DNA of 9,890 nt from assembly GCA_009691645.1 (NCBI GenBank), contig SIAT01000056.1:1-9890 (forward strand), written 5' to 3'. Below, in pieces: positions 1 through 7,192 of this stretch. A program made the position numbers and the translations under genes. Source of the stretch: Pedosphaera sp. (GTDB taxonomy: Bacteria; Verrucomicrobiota; Verrucomicrobiia; Limisphaerales; SIAT01). A model generated the notes under the pieces. That model did not search any database. It saw only the letters and a list, made by a program, of their open reading frames with translations, and was not told the DNA's origin. Position 1 is the stretch's first letter. Each line of letters begins with the position of its first letter.

Positions 1-339
1 ATCATGCGCAACGACCAGATGATTGAAGGTGACTGGCGGAAATTGGTCTCGGAAGGTCTGCTAATCTCGGCGTTCAAGATCAGCCGGTTCGAGGCCATCG
101 GCCGACGTTTCAAGCGCAACTACGGCTTCATCATCATCATCATCGCCGCGTGGATCACGAAAATTTATCTCCACTCCGTGCAGAAGATTGATTCACCGCG
201 CGCCTTCTACGACGCGCTGGCGATCGGGCAAGTGCCAAGCTGGTTGGTCGCGTTTGCGCTGTTCGGCACCTTTATCAGCGTGCTCGGCATTATCGCCTAC
301 ATCAGCCAGCGCTCGACTGGCGAGATCAGCGAATTCTGA
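1..339 (+). CDS. DUF2270-type integral membrane protein, C-terminal part (5' end outside window)
   Basis: The reading frame is open to the left edge, so the ATG at position 4 is probably an internal Met and not the start. The visible ~112 residues begin with a soluble stretch containing KISRFEAIGRRFKRNY, which I recognise as typical of the C-terminal half of DUF2270 proteins (predicted membrane proteins, usually a bit over 200 residues). Two hydrophobic segments follow, about residues 41-57 (a run of Ile then AAWITKIYLH) and 79-100 (SWLVAFALFGTFISVLGIIA). The protein ends in a short polar tail, ISQRSTGEISEF. The molecular role of the family is not known to me and I propose none. The next gene lies 262 bp away, so this gene is probably not in the same transcription unit as pta. 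The family call is from memory of the motif; that it is a membrane protein is clear. Confidence 0.7.
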   Translation: MMRNDQMIEGDWRKLVSEGLLISAFKISRFEAIGRRFKRNYGFIIIIIAAWITKIYLHSVQKIDSPRAFYDALAIGQVPSWLVAFALFGTFISVLGIIAYISQRSTGEISEF

Positions 340-371
340 AAAACGAGCCGAACCAGTGGATCAGTTGAAGA

Positions 372-406
372 GGAACACCGACTCGGCGACGTCGATCGGG
401 TGTTCC
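372..406. other. Perfect 8-bp inverted repeat in the 340-601 spacer
   Basis: GGAACACC at 372-379 is mirrored by GGTGTTCC at 399-406, with a 19-nt loop that contains the palindrome CGACGTCG (387-394). It lies 33 bp after the stop of the DUF2270-type gene. The right arm is followed by an A-rich run and not by T, so on the plus strand it is not a classical intrinsic terminator. It could be a factor-dependent stop, a binding site or chance. I see nothing else convincing in the 340-601 spacer, and no gene. Confidence 0.3.
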
Positions 407-601
407 AAAAAGAAACGGGAGTCTATCAACTATCTTATCTCTTGGGCGCCGACTTCGTGAGGGAAGTTCCGTGGCGCTCCATCTGACAGGCTCCCTGAGT
501 CAATCTAGTCCTCACCCTCCGAAGTCTCAAACAGGCTTCAAATAAGCCCGCGCACGCGTTTGCGAGTTGCAGTTTTGATCGCGCTCAGATAGGTAAAACC
601 C

Positions 602-1654
602 GTGCGGTTCATCAGCGGCATCATCGAGAAGCTCCAGAGCCATCCCAAGCGCGTCGTCTTTCCCGAAGGCACGGAACCGCGCGTGCTGCAGGCCGCGCGT
701 CAGTTCTACTCACTGCGTCTCGGCGCGCCGATTCTGCTCGGTGACCGCACCAAAGTGAAGGAGGCCGCCGAACGACTGAACGTCTCCCTCGGCGGTGTGC
801 GCATCATCAACCCCGCCGAGAGCGAGGAACTTCCCGACTTCGTGGATCGCTACAAGTTTCTCCGTCGCCTCAAAGGCGTCACCAACGAGGACGCCCATGA
901 AATCATGACGCGCCCGAATTACTTCGGCGCAATGATGGTCGCCATGCATCAGGCTGACGGCGTCATCTCCGGCACCAACGAGGCCGCCGGCAGCGTGCTG
1001 CGGCCGTTCTTCCAAATCATCAAGGTCGCCCCGCACGCCACCACCGCCTCGAGTTGCATGATCATGGAAGTGGAGGACACGCGTTTCGGACACGACGGCG
1101 CGCTGTTCCTCGCGGACTGCGGCGTCATCCCCAATCCAACGGTCGAGCAACTCGCCGACATCGCCGTCTCCACGGCGCAACTCGCGCGCCAACTTCTCGG
1201 CATCCCGCCGCGCGTGGCGTTACTCTCCTTCTCCACAAAAGGCAGCGCATCGCATCCCTCGGTCGGCAAAGTGCAAGCCGCCACCGCCCTCGCCCAGCAG
1301 AAGGCTGCGGCGCTGCGCATCGAGGCCGATTTCGACGGCGAACTGCAGCTCGACGCCGCGATCATCCCCGAAATCGCCCAGCGCAAAGTCGCACAAAGCG
1401 CCGTGGCCGGTCGCGCGAACGTGCTTGTTTTCCCGGATCTGAACGCCGGCAACATCGGCAGCAAGCTCGTGCAGCACCTCGCCCGCGCCAATGCCTACGG
1501 CCAGATCCTCCTCGGGCTCGACCGCCCAGCCGCCGACGTCTCGCGCGGCGCCACCGCGCACGACGTCCTCGGAGTCGCCTCCATCGTCGGCCTGCAATCC
1601 ATCGAGTACAACAAGCTTTATCCCGAGGCCGACATAAAACTCCCCGGCGAGTGA
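602..1654 (+). CDS. pta: Phosphate acetyltransferase (phosphotransacetylase), short catalytic form
   Basis: It interconverts acetyl-CoA plus phosphate and acetyl phosphate plus CoA in the cytoplasm, normally together with acetate kinase, which is not in this window. The 350-residue protein is one PTA_PTB domain, the usual length for short, archaeal/Gram-positive-type Pta. Diagnostic stretches are LLSFSTKGSASHPSVGKVQ (207-225), NVLVFPDLNAGNIGSKLVQ (273-291) and QILLGLDRPAADVSRGAT (301-318). Ser314, Arg315 and Asp321 align by spacing with catalytic residues Ser309, Arg310 and Asp316 of the Methanosarcina thermophila enzyme. The start is GTG with only a weak AGG-like stretch upstream, but the N-terminal motif PKRVVFPEGTEPR is correctly placed for this start. 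The next gene begins 4 bp after the stop and encodes the accessory domains that longer Pta proteins carry fused. A phosphate butyryltransferase is less likely given the signatures. Confidence 0.95.
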   Translation: MRFISGIIEKLQSHPKRVVFPEGTEPRVLQAARQFYSLRLGAPILLGDRTKVKEAAERLNVSLGGVRIINPAESEELPDFVDRYKFLRRLKGVTNEDAHEIMTRPNYFGAMMVAMHQADGVISGTNEAAGSVLRPFFQIIKVAPHATTASSCMIMEVEDTRFGHDGALFLADCGVIPNPTVEQLADIAVSTAQLARQLLGIPPRVALLSFSTKGSASHPSVGKVQAATALAQQKAAALRIEADFDGELQLDAAIIPEIAQRKVAQSAVAGRANVLVFPDLNAGNIGSKLVQHLARANAYGQILLGLDRPAADVSRGATAHDVLGVASIVGLQSIEYNKLYPEADIKLPGE

Positions 1655-1658
1655 CGCG

Positions 1659-2750
1659 ATGAACACAACCACGCCGCGCGTCTTCATCGCTGCCACCCGC
1701 CAGCACGACGGCAAGACCACCACCTCACTCGGCTTGCTCGCGGCGCTGCGTAAAATTCATCCGCGCATCGGCTACATCAAGCCCGTCGGCCAGCGTTATG
1801 TGGAGATCGCCGCGCACAAGGTGGACGAGGACACCGTGCTGATGGACCGCGTGTACGCTCTCGACTGCCCGCTCGATGCGATGAGCCCACTGGCCATCTC
1901 GCCCGAATTCACACGCCGCTACATCGAATCCGGCAGCAGCGCCCCGCTCGTCGCCAAAATCCAAAAGGCATTCGACCGCGTCGCGTGGGAAAAGGATTTC
2001 GTGCTGTGCGAAGGCTCCGGCCACGCCGGTGTCGGGTCCGTGTTCGACATGTCGAACGCCCGCGTGGCGAAGGTGCTCGGCGCCAAAGCCGTCATCGTCA
2101 CACAAGGTGGCATCGGCAAGCCGATTGACGAAGTCGCCATCAACCACGCCCTCTTCGAGAAGGAGGGGGTGGAGGTGATTGGCGTCATCCTCAACAAGGT
2201 TTTGCCGGAAAAACTGGAGCACATCGCCGACTTCGTCCGGCGTGGATTGAAGCGCAAAGGCCTGGAATTGCTCGGTGTGTTACCACACCAACCGTTGCTC
2301 ACTTATCCCACGCTCGCGTCGATTCATGAGGAACTCGCCTCGGAGGAACTGAATCGGTCGCAGCATCTGAACAACTTCGCGCGCGAAGTCGTCGTCGGCG
2401 CGATGAGTGTCGAGAACGCCCGCCGCTACTTCAAGCCCGGCGTCCTCCTCATCACTCCCGGCGACCGCGAGGATCTCATCCTTTCCGCCAGCACCGTGAT
2501 GCTCGACGAGGAGCACACACTCGCCGGCATCGTCCTCACCGGCGGTCTGCGCCCCGGCACGAACGTGCTCAAGATGCTCCGCAATGTCCCCTTCCCCGTA
2601 CTCCTCGCGCAGGACGACAGCTACCAAGTCGCCTCCAAAGTCCATAATCTCACCGTCAAGACTCGGCCTGATGACACCGAGAAAATCTCCATCATCCGCG
2701 ACATCGTCGCCCGGCATGTGGATGTGAAGAAATTACTGAACGCGCTGTGA
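1659..2750 (+). CDS. BioD-like P-loop ATPase with C-terminal DRTGG domain (stand-alone Pta accessory/regulatory protein)
   Basis: This 363-residue protein has the architecture of the N-terminal part of long, enterobacterial-type Pta. An N-terminal dethiobiotin-synthetase-like P-loop NTPase (about 1-210) carries the degenerate Walker A ATRQHDGKTTT (12-22, Lys19/Thr20) and a Walker-B/switch-like region around CEGSGHAGVGSVFDMSNA (117-134). A DRTGG domain follows (about 215-330), recognised by VVGAMSVENARRYF (245-258), ITPGDREDLILSA (265-277) and GIVLTGGLRP (290-299). It lacks the Pta catalytic domain, which is the gene 4 bp upstream, so the two are very probably co-translated and act together. 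In long Pta proteins this region is thought to be regulatory; that this protein does the same in trans is inference. True BioD is unlikely because of the added DRTGG domain and the context. ATG start, no clear ribosome binding site. Confidence 0.85.
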   Translation: MNTTTPRVFIAATRQHDGKTTTSLGLLAALRKIHPRIGYIKPVGQRYVEIAAHKVDEDTVLMDRVYALDCPLDAMSPLAISPEFTRRYIESGSSAPLVAKIQKAFDRVAWEKDFVLCEGSGHAGVGSVFDMSNARVAKVLGAKAVIVTQGGIGKPIDEVAINHALFEKEGVEVIGVILNKVLPEKLEHIADFVRRGLKRKGLELLGVLPHQPLLTYPTLASIHEELASEELNRSQHLNNFAREVVVGAMSVENARRYFKPGVLLITPGDREDLILSASTVMLDEEHTLAGIVLTGGLRPGTNVLKMLRNVPFPVLLAQDDSYQVASKVHNLTVKTRPDDTEKISIIRDIVARHVDVKKLLNAL

Positions 2751-2780
2751 TCTCCAAAGCCACGCGGCGGTGCCGTCCGA

Positions 2781-2801
2781 TTTGAAATTCGAAACCTGAA
2801 A
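2781..2801 (+). repeat. Three tandem 7-bp units (consensus NNYGAAA) before hisC
   Basis: Three consecutive heptamers fit NNYGAAA: TTTGAAA at 2781-2787, then TTCGAAA, then CCTGAAA ending at 2801. They sit in the 54-bp spacer between the DRTGG gene and hisC and end 3 bp before the hisC ATG, where a ribosome binding site would be expected. The AT-richness contrasts with the GC-rich surroundings. Two other arrays of period 7 occur in this window, at 6821-6841 and 7814-7848. I read them as short dispersed repeats. Confidence 0.6.
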
Positions 2802-2804
2802 TCA

Positions 2805-3899
2805 ATGAAGCTCCCGCTCAATCCCGCGCTCGCCACTCTTCCCGTCTATCTGCCGGGCCGTCCCATCGAGGAAGTCGCACGCGAGTTGAATCTCGACCCC
2901 GCCAGCATCATCAAGCTCGCTTCGAACGAGAATCCGCTCGGCCCTTCGCCCAAGGCTGCCGAAGCGATGCGCCGCGCCATCAGCACCACGCATCTTTATC
3001 CCGACGGCAGCGGCTTTCATCTCAAGCAGAAGCTCGCTGAGAAACTCGGCGTCGCACCGGCCAACCTCGTTCTCGGAAACGGCTCGAACGAAATCATCGA
3101 GTTCGTCGGCCACGCCCTGCTTGCTCCCGGCGACAATATCGTCGTTTCGCAATACTGCTTCGCCATCTACCCCATCGTCGCGCGGATGATGGCCGCCGAT
3201 GTCATCACCGTCCCCGCGCGCGCCTACGGCCACGACCTGCGCGCGATGCTCCGCGCCCTCACGCCGCGCACGAAGATTGTTTTCGTTGCCAACCCGAACA
3301 ATCCCACCGGCACGCTCGCGCCGGAGGCCGATGTGATTGAACTGATTAACAACGTCCCACCGCATGTCCTGCTCGTGATGGACGAAGCCTACATCGAATT
3401 CCTCGGTCAACCGACCGACCTGCTCCCGCTCGTGCGCCGCGGCGATTTCCCGAACATCATTCTGATGCGCACCTTCTCGAAGATCTTCGGCCTTGCCGGC
3501 CTGCGCCTCGGTTACGGCATCGGCCATCCCGAATTCATCGCTGCGCTGGAGAAAGTGCGCCAGCCGTTCAACATTAATTCTCTCGCCCAAGCCGCCGCGT
3601 TCGCCGCGCTGGATGACGCCGAGCATCTCGCCCGCACGCGCCACACCAATGCGCAGGGGCTCGAATACGTCACGCTCGCCCTCCGGCAGATGGGCCTCGA
3701 GTTCGTGCCTTCGCAGGCGAACTTCGTGCTCGTCCGCGTCGGCGACGGCCAGCACGTGTTCAACGCGCTTCAAAAACTCGGCGTCATCACACGCCCGATG
3801 GCCGGCTATCAACTGCCCGAATGGCTGCGCCTCTCCATCGGCACCGCGACCGAGAACGCCCGCTGCCTCGCCGCTTTGCGCACGGTGCTGGACAAGTGA
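2805..3899 (+). CDS. hisC: Histidinol-phosphate aminotransferase
   Basis: It is a PLP-dependent class I/II (fold type I) aminotransferase that converts imidazole-acetol phosphate and glutamate to histidinol phosphate and 2-oxoglutarate, late in histidine synthesis, in the cytoplasm. At 364 residues it has normal HisC length. The expected order of motifs is present: KLASNENPLGPSP (37-49), GNGSNEIIE (91-99), NPNNPTG (163-169), DEAYIEF (193-199), the PLP-lysine motif TFSKIFGLAGLRLGYG (223-238, Schiff-base Lys226, with Arg234 in the phosphate-binding AGLR), and the C-terminal substrate-carboxylate Arg342 in LRLSIGT. It starts at an ATG directly after a heptamer repeat, with no Shine-Dalgarno sequence. 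No other his gene is in the window. Some HisC homologues also accept aromatic substrates, and the sequence alone does not exclude that. Confidence 0.95.
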   Translation: MKLPLNPALATLPVYLPGRPIEEVARELNLDPASIIKLASNENPLGPSPKAAEAMRRAISTTHLYPDGSGFHLKQKLAEKLGVAPANLVLGNGSNEIIEFVGHALLAPGDNIVVSQYCFAIYPIVARMMAADVITVPARAYGHDLRAMLRALTPRTKIVFVANPNNPTGTLAPEADVIELINNVPPHVLLVMDEAYIEFLGQPTDLLPLVRRGDFPNIILMRTFSKIFGLAGLRLGYGIGHPEFIAALEKVRQPFNINSLAQAAAFAALDDAEHLARTRHTNAQGLEYVTLALRQMGLEFVPSQANFVLVRVGDGQHVFNALQKLGVITRPMAGYQLPEWLRLSIGTATENARCLAALRTVLDK

Positions 3900-3910
3900 A
3901 GAGTTTTCAG

Positions 3911-3940
3911 TTGAAACGCCGCCGTGCGTCTCCTTATCTT
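3911..3940 (+). promoter_or_regulatory. Candidate sigma70-type promoter for argA
   Basis: TTGAAA at 3911-3916 (5 of 6 to TTGACA) is followed after 18 bp by TATCTT at 3935-3940 (4 of 6 to TATAAT). This would start transcription near 3947, leaving a leader of about 38 nt before the argA GTG. It lies in the 85-bp hisC-argA spacer, the longest gap inside the cluster. It is a pattern match only and a chance match is possible. Confidence 0.3.
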
Positions 3941-3945
3941 GCAGC

Positions 3946-3968
3946 CGTTGCCGGAGGTTCCGGCGGCG
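3946..3968 (+). promoter_or_regulatory. Strong GC hairpin in the hisC-argA leader
   Basis: GCCGGA (3950-3955) and TCCGGC (3959-3964) form a perfect stem with a 3-nt GGT loop. It extends outward through two G.U pairs and two Watson-Crick pairs to a 10-bp stem spanning 3946-3968. No T-run follows, so it is not a standard intrinsic terminator for hisC. CGGCGGCG at 3961-3968 can also pair perfectly with CGCCGCCG at 3917-3924, giving a mutually exclusive alternative fold on a read-through transcript from hisC. Whether either fold regulates argA is unknown. Confidence 0.4.
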
Positions 3969-3984
3969 AACGAAATGAGCCAAC

Positions 3985-5274
3985 GTGAAACCGACTGACC
4001 TGCGGGGCATCCTGCAATACATCCCGCGCTTCCGCGAAAAGACATTCGTCATCAGCGTGGACGGCGCGGTCGTGACGAACGAGAACTTCGCCAACATCCT
4101 GTTGGACGTGGCGGTGCTTCGTTCGTTGAACATCCGCGTCGTGCTCGTCCACGGCGCCGCCGCGCAGATCGCCGCGCTTGCCAAGGAACAAAAAACCGCC
4201 GCCTCGGACATCGAAGGCACCGGCGTGACGAACGACGCCACGCTCAAGCTCGCGCTCACCGCCGCCAACCGGCTCACGCACGAGATTCTCGAAGGTCTCT
4301 CCGCGAACGATTTGCGCGCCGCCTGCACCAACGCCATCATCGCTCATCCGATGGGCATCCTCCACGGCGTGGATCATCTCTTCACCGGCAAAGTTGAACG
4401 CGTGGATATCGAGTTGCTCCAGACGCTCCTCGCGCAGGGCATCGTGCCCGTCGTCCCGCCGCTCGGGTTCGATGGCGATGGCAAGACCTACCGCGTCAAC
4501 TCCGACGGCGTCGCCACTGCGCTCGCCGACGCGCTCAAGGCGGTGAAGCTCATCTTCATCACCACGCACGATGGCCTTCTCGCGCAAGGTCATCTCATCC
4601 GGCAGATGCTCGTCGTCGATCTGGAAAAGAAATTGGCGGAGAACAAAAATCTGTTCGCGAACGGAATGCTCTCCAAGGCCCAGCACGCGATTATCGCATG
4701 CAAAGCCGGCGTGCAACGCGTCCACATCATCAACGGCTGCGAAGATGAAGGGTTGCTCGCCGAGGTCTTTTCCAACGAAGGCATCGGCACGCTCATTTAC
4801 GCGAACGAATATCAGGCCGTCCGACGCGCGTTGAAGAAGGATGTGCGGCACATCCTCCAGCTCATCAAAGGCTCCGTCGAGAGCGAGGAACTGGTGAAAC
4901 GCACACACGCCAGCATCGAGAAGCAGCTCGGTGACTATTACATTTTTGAGATTGATAAGAACCCGGTCGCTTGCATCGCTCTCCACACGTATGCCGAAGC
5001 GAACAAAGGCGAGTTGGCCTGTCTCTACGTCAAAGCCTCGCACGAAAACCAAGGCATCGGCCGCAAGCTCATCCAGTTTATCGAGAGCAAAGCGCGCGAG
5101 TTGGGTTTGTCCGAGTTGCTCACGCTCTCCACGCAGGCGTTCACTTATTTCCAGTCAAAGGGTGGCTTCACCGAAGGTTCTCCCGACGATCTGCCTCCCG
5201 CGCGGCGTGAGAAATACAACGCCAGTGGCCGCCACTCGAAGGTGCTCGTGAAGAAGCTGACCAAAGCTACCTGA
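3985..5274 (+). CDS. argA: N-acetylglutamate synthase (amino-acid N-acetyltransferase), ArgA type
   Basis: It transfers acetyl from acetyl-CoA to glutamate, the first step of arginine synthesis, in the cytoplasm. The 429 residues have the two-domain layout of classical ArgA (E. coli ArgA is 443). An amino-acid-kinase-like domain (about 18-275) begins with FVISVDGAVVTNENFANILL and has VVLVHGAAAQI (52-62) and RVNSDGVATALA (170-181). A GNAT acetyltransferase domain follows (about 295-425), with the acetyl-CoA loop ENQGIGRKL (354-362) and the ArgA-like tail REKYNASGRHSKVLVKKL (408-425). In classical ArgA the kinase-like domain binds arginine for feedback inhibition; I cannot judge that here. A TGA at 3976-3978 is in frame upstream, and GTG 3985 is the only start codon between it and the conserved protein, so the start is well fixed although no Shine-Dalgarno is visible. 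An acetylglutamate kinase is excluded by the GNAT domain. Confidence 0.93.
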   Translation: MKPTDLRGILQYIPRFREKTFVISVDGAVVTNENFANILLDVAVLRSLNIRVVLVHGAAAQIAALAKEQKTAASDIEGTGVTNDATLKLALTAANRLTHEILEGLSANDLRAACTNAIIAHPMGILHGVDHLFTGKVERVDIELLQTLLAQGIVPVVPPLGFDGDGKTYRVNSDGVATALADALKAVKLIFITTHDGLLAQGHLIRQMLVVDLEKKLAENKNLFANGMLSKAQHAIIACKAGVQRVHIINGCEDEGLLAEVFSNEGIGTLIYANEYQAVRRALKKDVRHILQLIKGSVESEELVKRTHASIEKQLGDYYIFEIDKNPVACIALHTYAEANKGELACLYVKASHENQGIGRKLIQFIESKARELGLSELLTLSTQAFTYFQSKGGFTEGSPDDLPPARREKYNASGRHSKVLVKKLTKAT

Positions 5275-5278
5275 CCGC

Positions 5279-5830
5279 GTGCAGCCGCCAGCCGCAGCCA
5301 CGCTCCCCACCGAACTCCTCGCAGCCACCGAGCGGCTCCGCGTGCCGTTGACACAGCACGTGTCCGTCGTGCAGGTGAACACGCAAACGACACGGCTCTT
5401 CGAATGCGTGGAAGGCATCCACCGATTACTGCACACGATGCCCTGTTCCACCTCCCGTTTCGGAACCGGTCAGGTCAAGGATTCCAACCGAACTCCACTG
5501 GGTTTGCATCGCATCGCCGAAAAGATTGGTGACGGCCAGTCCGTCGGAATGGTTTTCAAAGGCCGCCAGCCCATCGGACTGGAAATCACCGGCGACCCCG
5601 CCAAAGCCATCACCACGCGTATTCTCTGGCTAGAAGGACTCGATCCCGGCTTCAACCGCAGCGGTGACGTGGACACCCACGATCGGTACATCTACATCCA
5701 CGGCACCGGCGACGAGACGACGCTCGGCCGCCCCGCTTCCTGCGGTTGCATCCATCTCGCCGCCGCCGACCTCGTGCCTCTCTTCAATCTCCTCCCCAGC
5801 GGCACGCTCGTCTGGATCACGGAAAATTAA
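5279..5830 (+). CDS. YkuD-domain L,D-transpeptidase-like protein, no signal peptide, atypical motif
   Basis: YkuD-family enzymes are usually exported and make or modify peptidoglycan cross-links through an active-site Cys. The 183-residue protein shows the family pattern: KDSNRTPLGLHRIAEK (68-83), YIYIHGTGDETTLGRPAS (137-154) and the nucleophile region S154-C155-G156-C157-I158-H159-L160, with His141 and Cys157 as the expected catalytic pair. The motif is unusual: the common form is S-H/R-G-C-[IV]-R/N, but here Cys replaces the residue before Gly and His replaces the Arg/Asn. The N-terminus (MQPPAAATLPTELLAATERL) is no signal peptide or membrane anchor. A TGA at 5258-5260 is in frame and GTG 5279 is the first start after it, so no longer N-terminus is available. 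The gene starts 4 bp after argA stops, suggesting coupled translation. It could be a cytoplasmic protein with a changed role, or exported by another route. The fold call is solid; the enzymatic activity is inferred. Confidence 0.8.
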   Translation: MQPPAAATLPTELLAATERLRVPLTQHVSVVQVNTQTTRLFECVEGIHRLLHTMPCSTSRFGTGQVKDSNRTPLGLHRIAEKIGDGQSVGMVFKGRQPIGLEITGDPAKAITTRILWLEGLDPGFNRSGDVDTHDRYIYIHGTGDETTLGRPASCGCIHLAAADLVPLFNLLPSGTLVWITEN

Positions 5831-5914
5831 TCGCCAGGAAGAGCGACCTTGCAGACTCGCTGGCACACCGAAAACCTTGTTCCTTCCCACTGGGTTTTGA
5901 CTTAACATTCATCC

Positions 5915-7192
5915 ATGACCTTGACGGAACAGATGACGCAACTCGGCCGGCAGGCGAAGGTCGCCTCGCGCGCGCTGGCACAGCTCACGACCGCCGAGAA
6001 GAATGCCTGCCTGCTCGCGATGGCCAGTGCGATCGAGCAAGAAATCGTCGCCATCCAGAAAGCCAACGCCCTCGACATGGAATCGAGCGCAAAGGCCGGT
6101 CTCTCCAGTGCGATGCTCGACCGCCTCAAGCTCGATGAAAAACGCATCACCGCGATGGCCCACGGCCTGCGCGATGTCGCCACTTTGCCCGATTCAGTCG
6201 GAAAGATTTTGGACGAACGCATCCGCCCCAACGGCCTACGGCTCCAGAAGGTTTCCTCCCCCATCGGCGTCGTCGTCATCATCTACGAGTCGCGTCCGAA
6301 CGTGACCGCCGATGCCGCGAGCCTCTGTTTCAAAACCAGCAACGCCACCATCCTGCGGGGCGGCAAGGAGGCGTTGCACTCGAACACCGTCATCGCGGAG
6401 ACGATGGTCGCCGCCGGTCGTGCCGCACTGGGCAATCGTTTCCCAACACACGCGATCCAAGTCGTGCCGACGACAGATCGCGAGGCCATCCCCGCGTTGC
6501 TCTCCCTCACGCAATACGTGGATCTCTGCATGCCGCGCGGCGGCGAGGGTCTCATCCGCGCCGTGGCCGAGTGCAGCAAGGTGCCGGTTATCAAGCATTA
6601 CAAAGGCGTCTGCCACGTCTTCGTCCACGCCGCCGCCGACCTCGCGATGGCCGAGAGCATCGTGATGAACGCGAAAGTGCAACGCCCCGCCGTCTGCAAC
6701 GCAGCCGAGACGCTTCTCGTGGACAAGGCGGTGGCGGAGAAGTTCCTCCCCGCCATCGCCGCCAAGCTCGACGAGAAGAAAGTTGAACTCCGCGCCGATG
6801 CCGATGCCGCCGCGCTCATAACGCATTACGCATCACGCATCACTCCCGCCACCGAGCAGGACTTCTTCACCGAATACAACGACTACATCCTCAACGTCCG
6901 CATCGTGGACGGCGTGAAGGCGGCGATTGACCACATCAACCACTACGGTTCCGCGCACAGCGACAGCATCGTGACGGCGGACGAGACGGCGGCACGGCAG
7001 TTCCTCGCCGAGGTGGACAGCGCGGCGGTGTATTGGAACGCCAGCACGCGCTTTACCGACGGCGGCGAGTTCGGCATGGGCGCCGAGATTGGTATCAGCA
7101 CCGACAAGATCGGCGCACGTGGCCCGATGGGCTTGGATGAACTTTGCACTTACCGTTGGCTCTGCTACGGCAGCGGACAAATCAGAACCTGA
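5915..7192 (+). CDS. proA: Glutamate-5-semialdehyde dehydrogenase (gamma-glutamyl phosphate reductase)
   Basis: It reduces glutamyl-5-phosphate to glutamate-5-semialdehyde with NADPH, the second step of proline synthesis, in the cytoplasm. The 425-residue protein (family about 415-420) is an aldehyde-dehydrogenase-superfamily enzyme with clear ProA signatures: PIGVVVIIYESRPNVTADAA (116-135), TSNATILRGGKEALHSN (141-157), the catalytic Cys261 in RPAVCNAAETLLVD (257-270), HINHYGSAHSDSI (340-352) and the C-terminal GARGPMGLDELCTYRW (400-415). Residues 302-310 (ITHYASRIT) are encoded largely by a triple 7-bp repeat and look like an insertion in the normally variable segment between the catalytic and nucleotide-binding parts. 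That fits the slight excess length. No proB is in the window. An 84-bp spacer precedes the ATG, with no convincing Shine-Dalgarno, promoter or terminator. Confidence 0.96.
   Translation: MTLTEQMTQLGRQAKVASRALAQLTTAEKNACLLAMASAIEQEIVAIQKANALDMESSAKAGLSSAMLDRLKLDEKRITAMAHGLRDVATLPDSVGKILDERIRPNGLRLQKVSSPIGVVVIIYESRPNVTADAASLCFKTSNATILRGGKEALHSNTVIAETMVAAGRAALGNRFPTHAIQVVPTTDREAIPALLSLTQYVDLCMPRGGEGLIRAVAECSKVPVIKHYKGVCHVFVHAAADLAMAESIVMNAKVQRPAVCNAAETLLVDKAVAEKFLPAIAAKLDEKKVELRADADAAALITHYASRITPATEQDFFTEYNDYILNVRIVDGVKAAIDHINHYGSAHSDSIVTADETAARQFLAEVDSAAVYWNASTRFTDGGEFGMGAEIGISTDKIGARGPMGLDELCTYRWLCYGSGQIRT
6821..6841 (+). repeat. Three tandem 7-bp units (ACGCATY) inside proA
   Basis: Three back-to-back heptamers of the form ACGCAT[T/C] occupy exactly 21 bp, so they add seven codons without shifting the frame. 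They encode most of ITHYASRIT (residues 302-310), in a segment of ProA that varies in length between species. The amino-acid content (Ile, Thr, His, Tyr, Ser) is unlike the Ala/Asp/Glu-rich flanks. The period matches the arrays at 2781-2801 and 7814-7848. Confidence 0.65.

Noticed and set aside
188..460. 90-codon plus-strand frame overlapping the end of the DUF2270-type gene and running into the spacer
   Set aside because: Low-complexity Ser/Arg/Ala-rich translation out of frame with the recognised membrane protein; no start signal or motif.
567..595. TTGCAG / TAGGTA as a pta promoter
   Set aside because: The -10 match is poor and would place the transcription start at the start codon; too weak to list.
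2802..4340. 512-codon open frame on the minus strand opposite hisC and the argA start
   Set aside because: It lies antisense to two clear enzymes, is rich in Arg/Glu/Asp as expected for the complement of GC-rich codons, and has no recognisable domain.
3934..5052. 372-codon open frame on the minus strand opposite argA
   Set aside because: Antisense shadow of a well-supported two-domain NAGS; composition typical of a GC-rich shadow frame.
5831..5914. Terminator or promoter between the YkuD gene and proA
   Set aside because: Only very short, interrupted complementarity (around 5833-5864) and a lone TTGACT (5894-5899) without a matching -10 at a usable distance.
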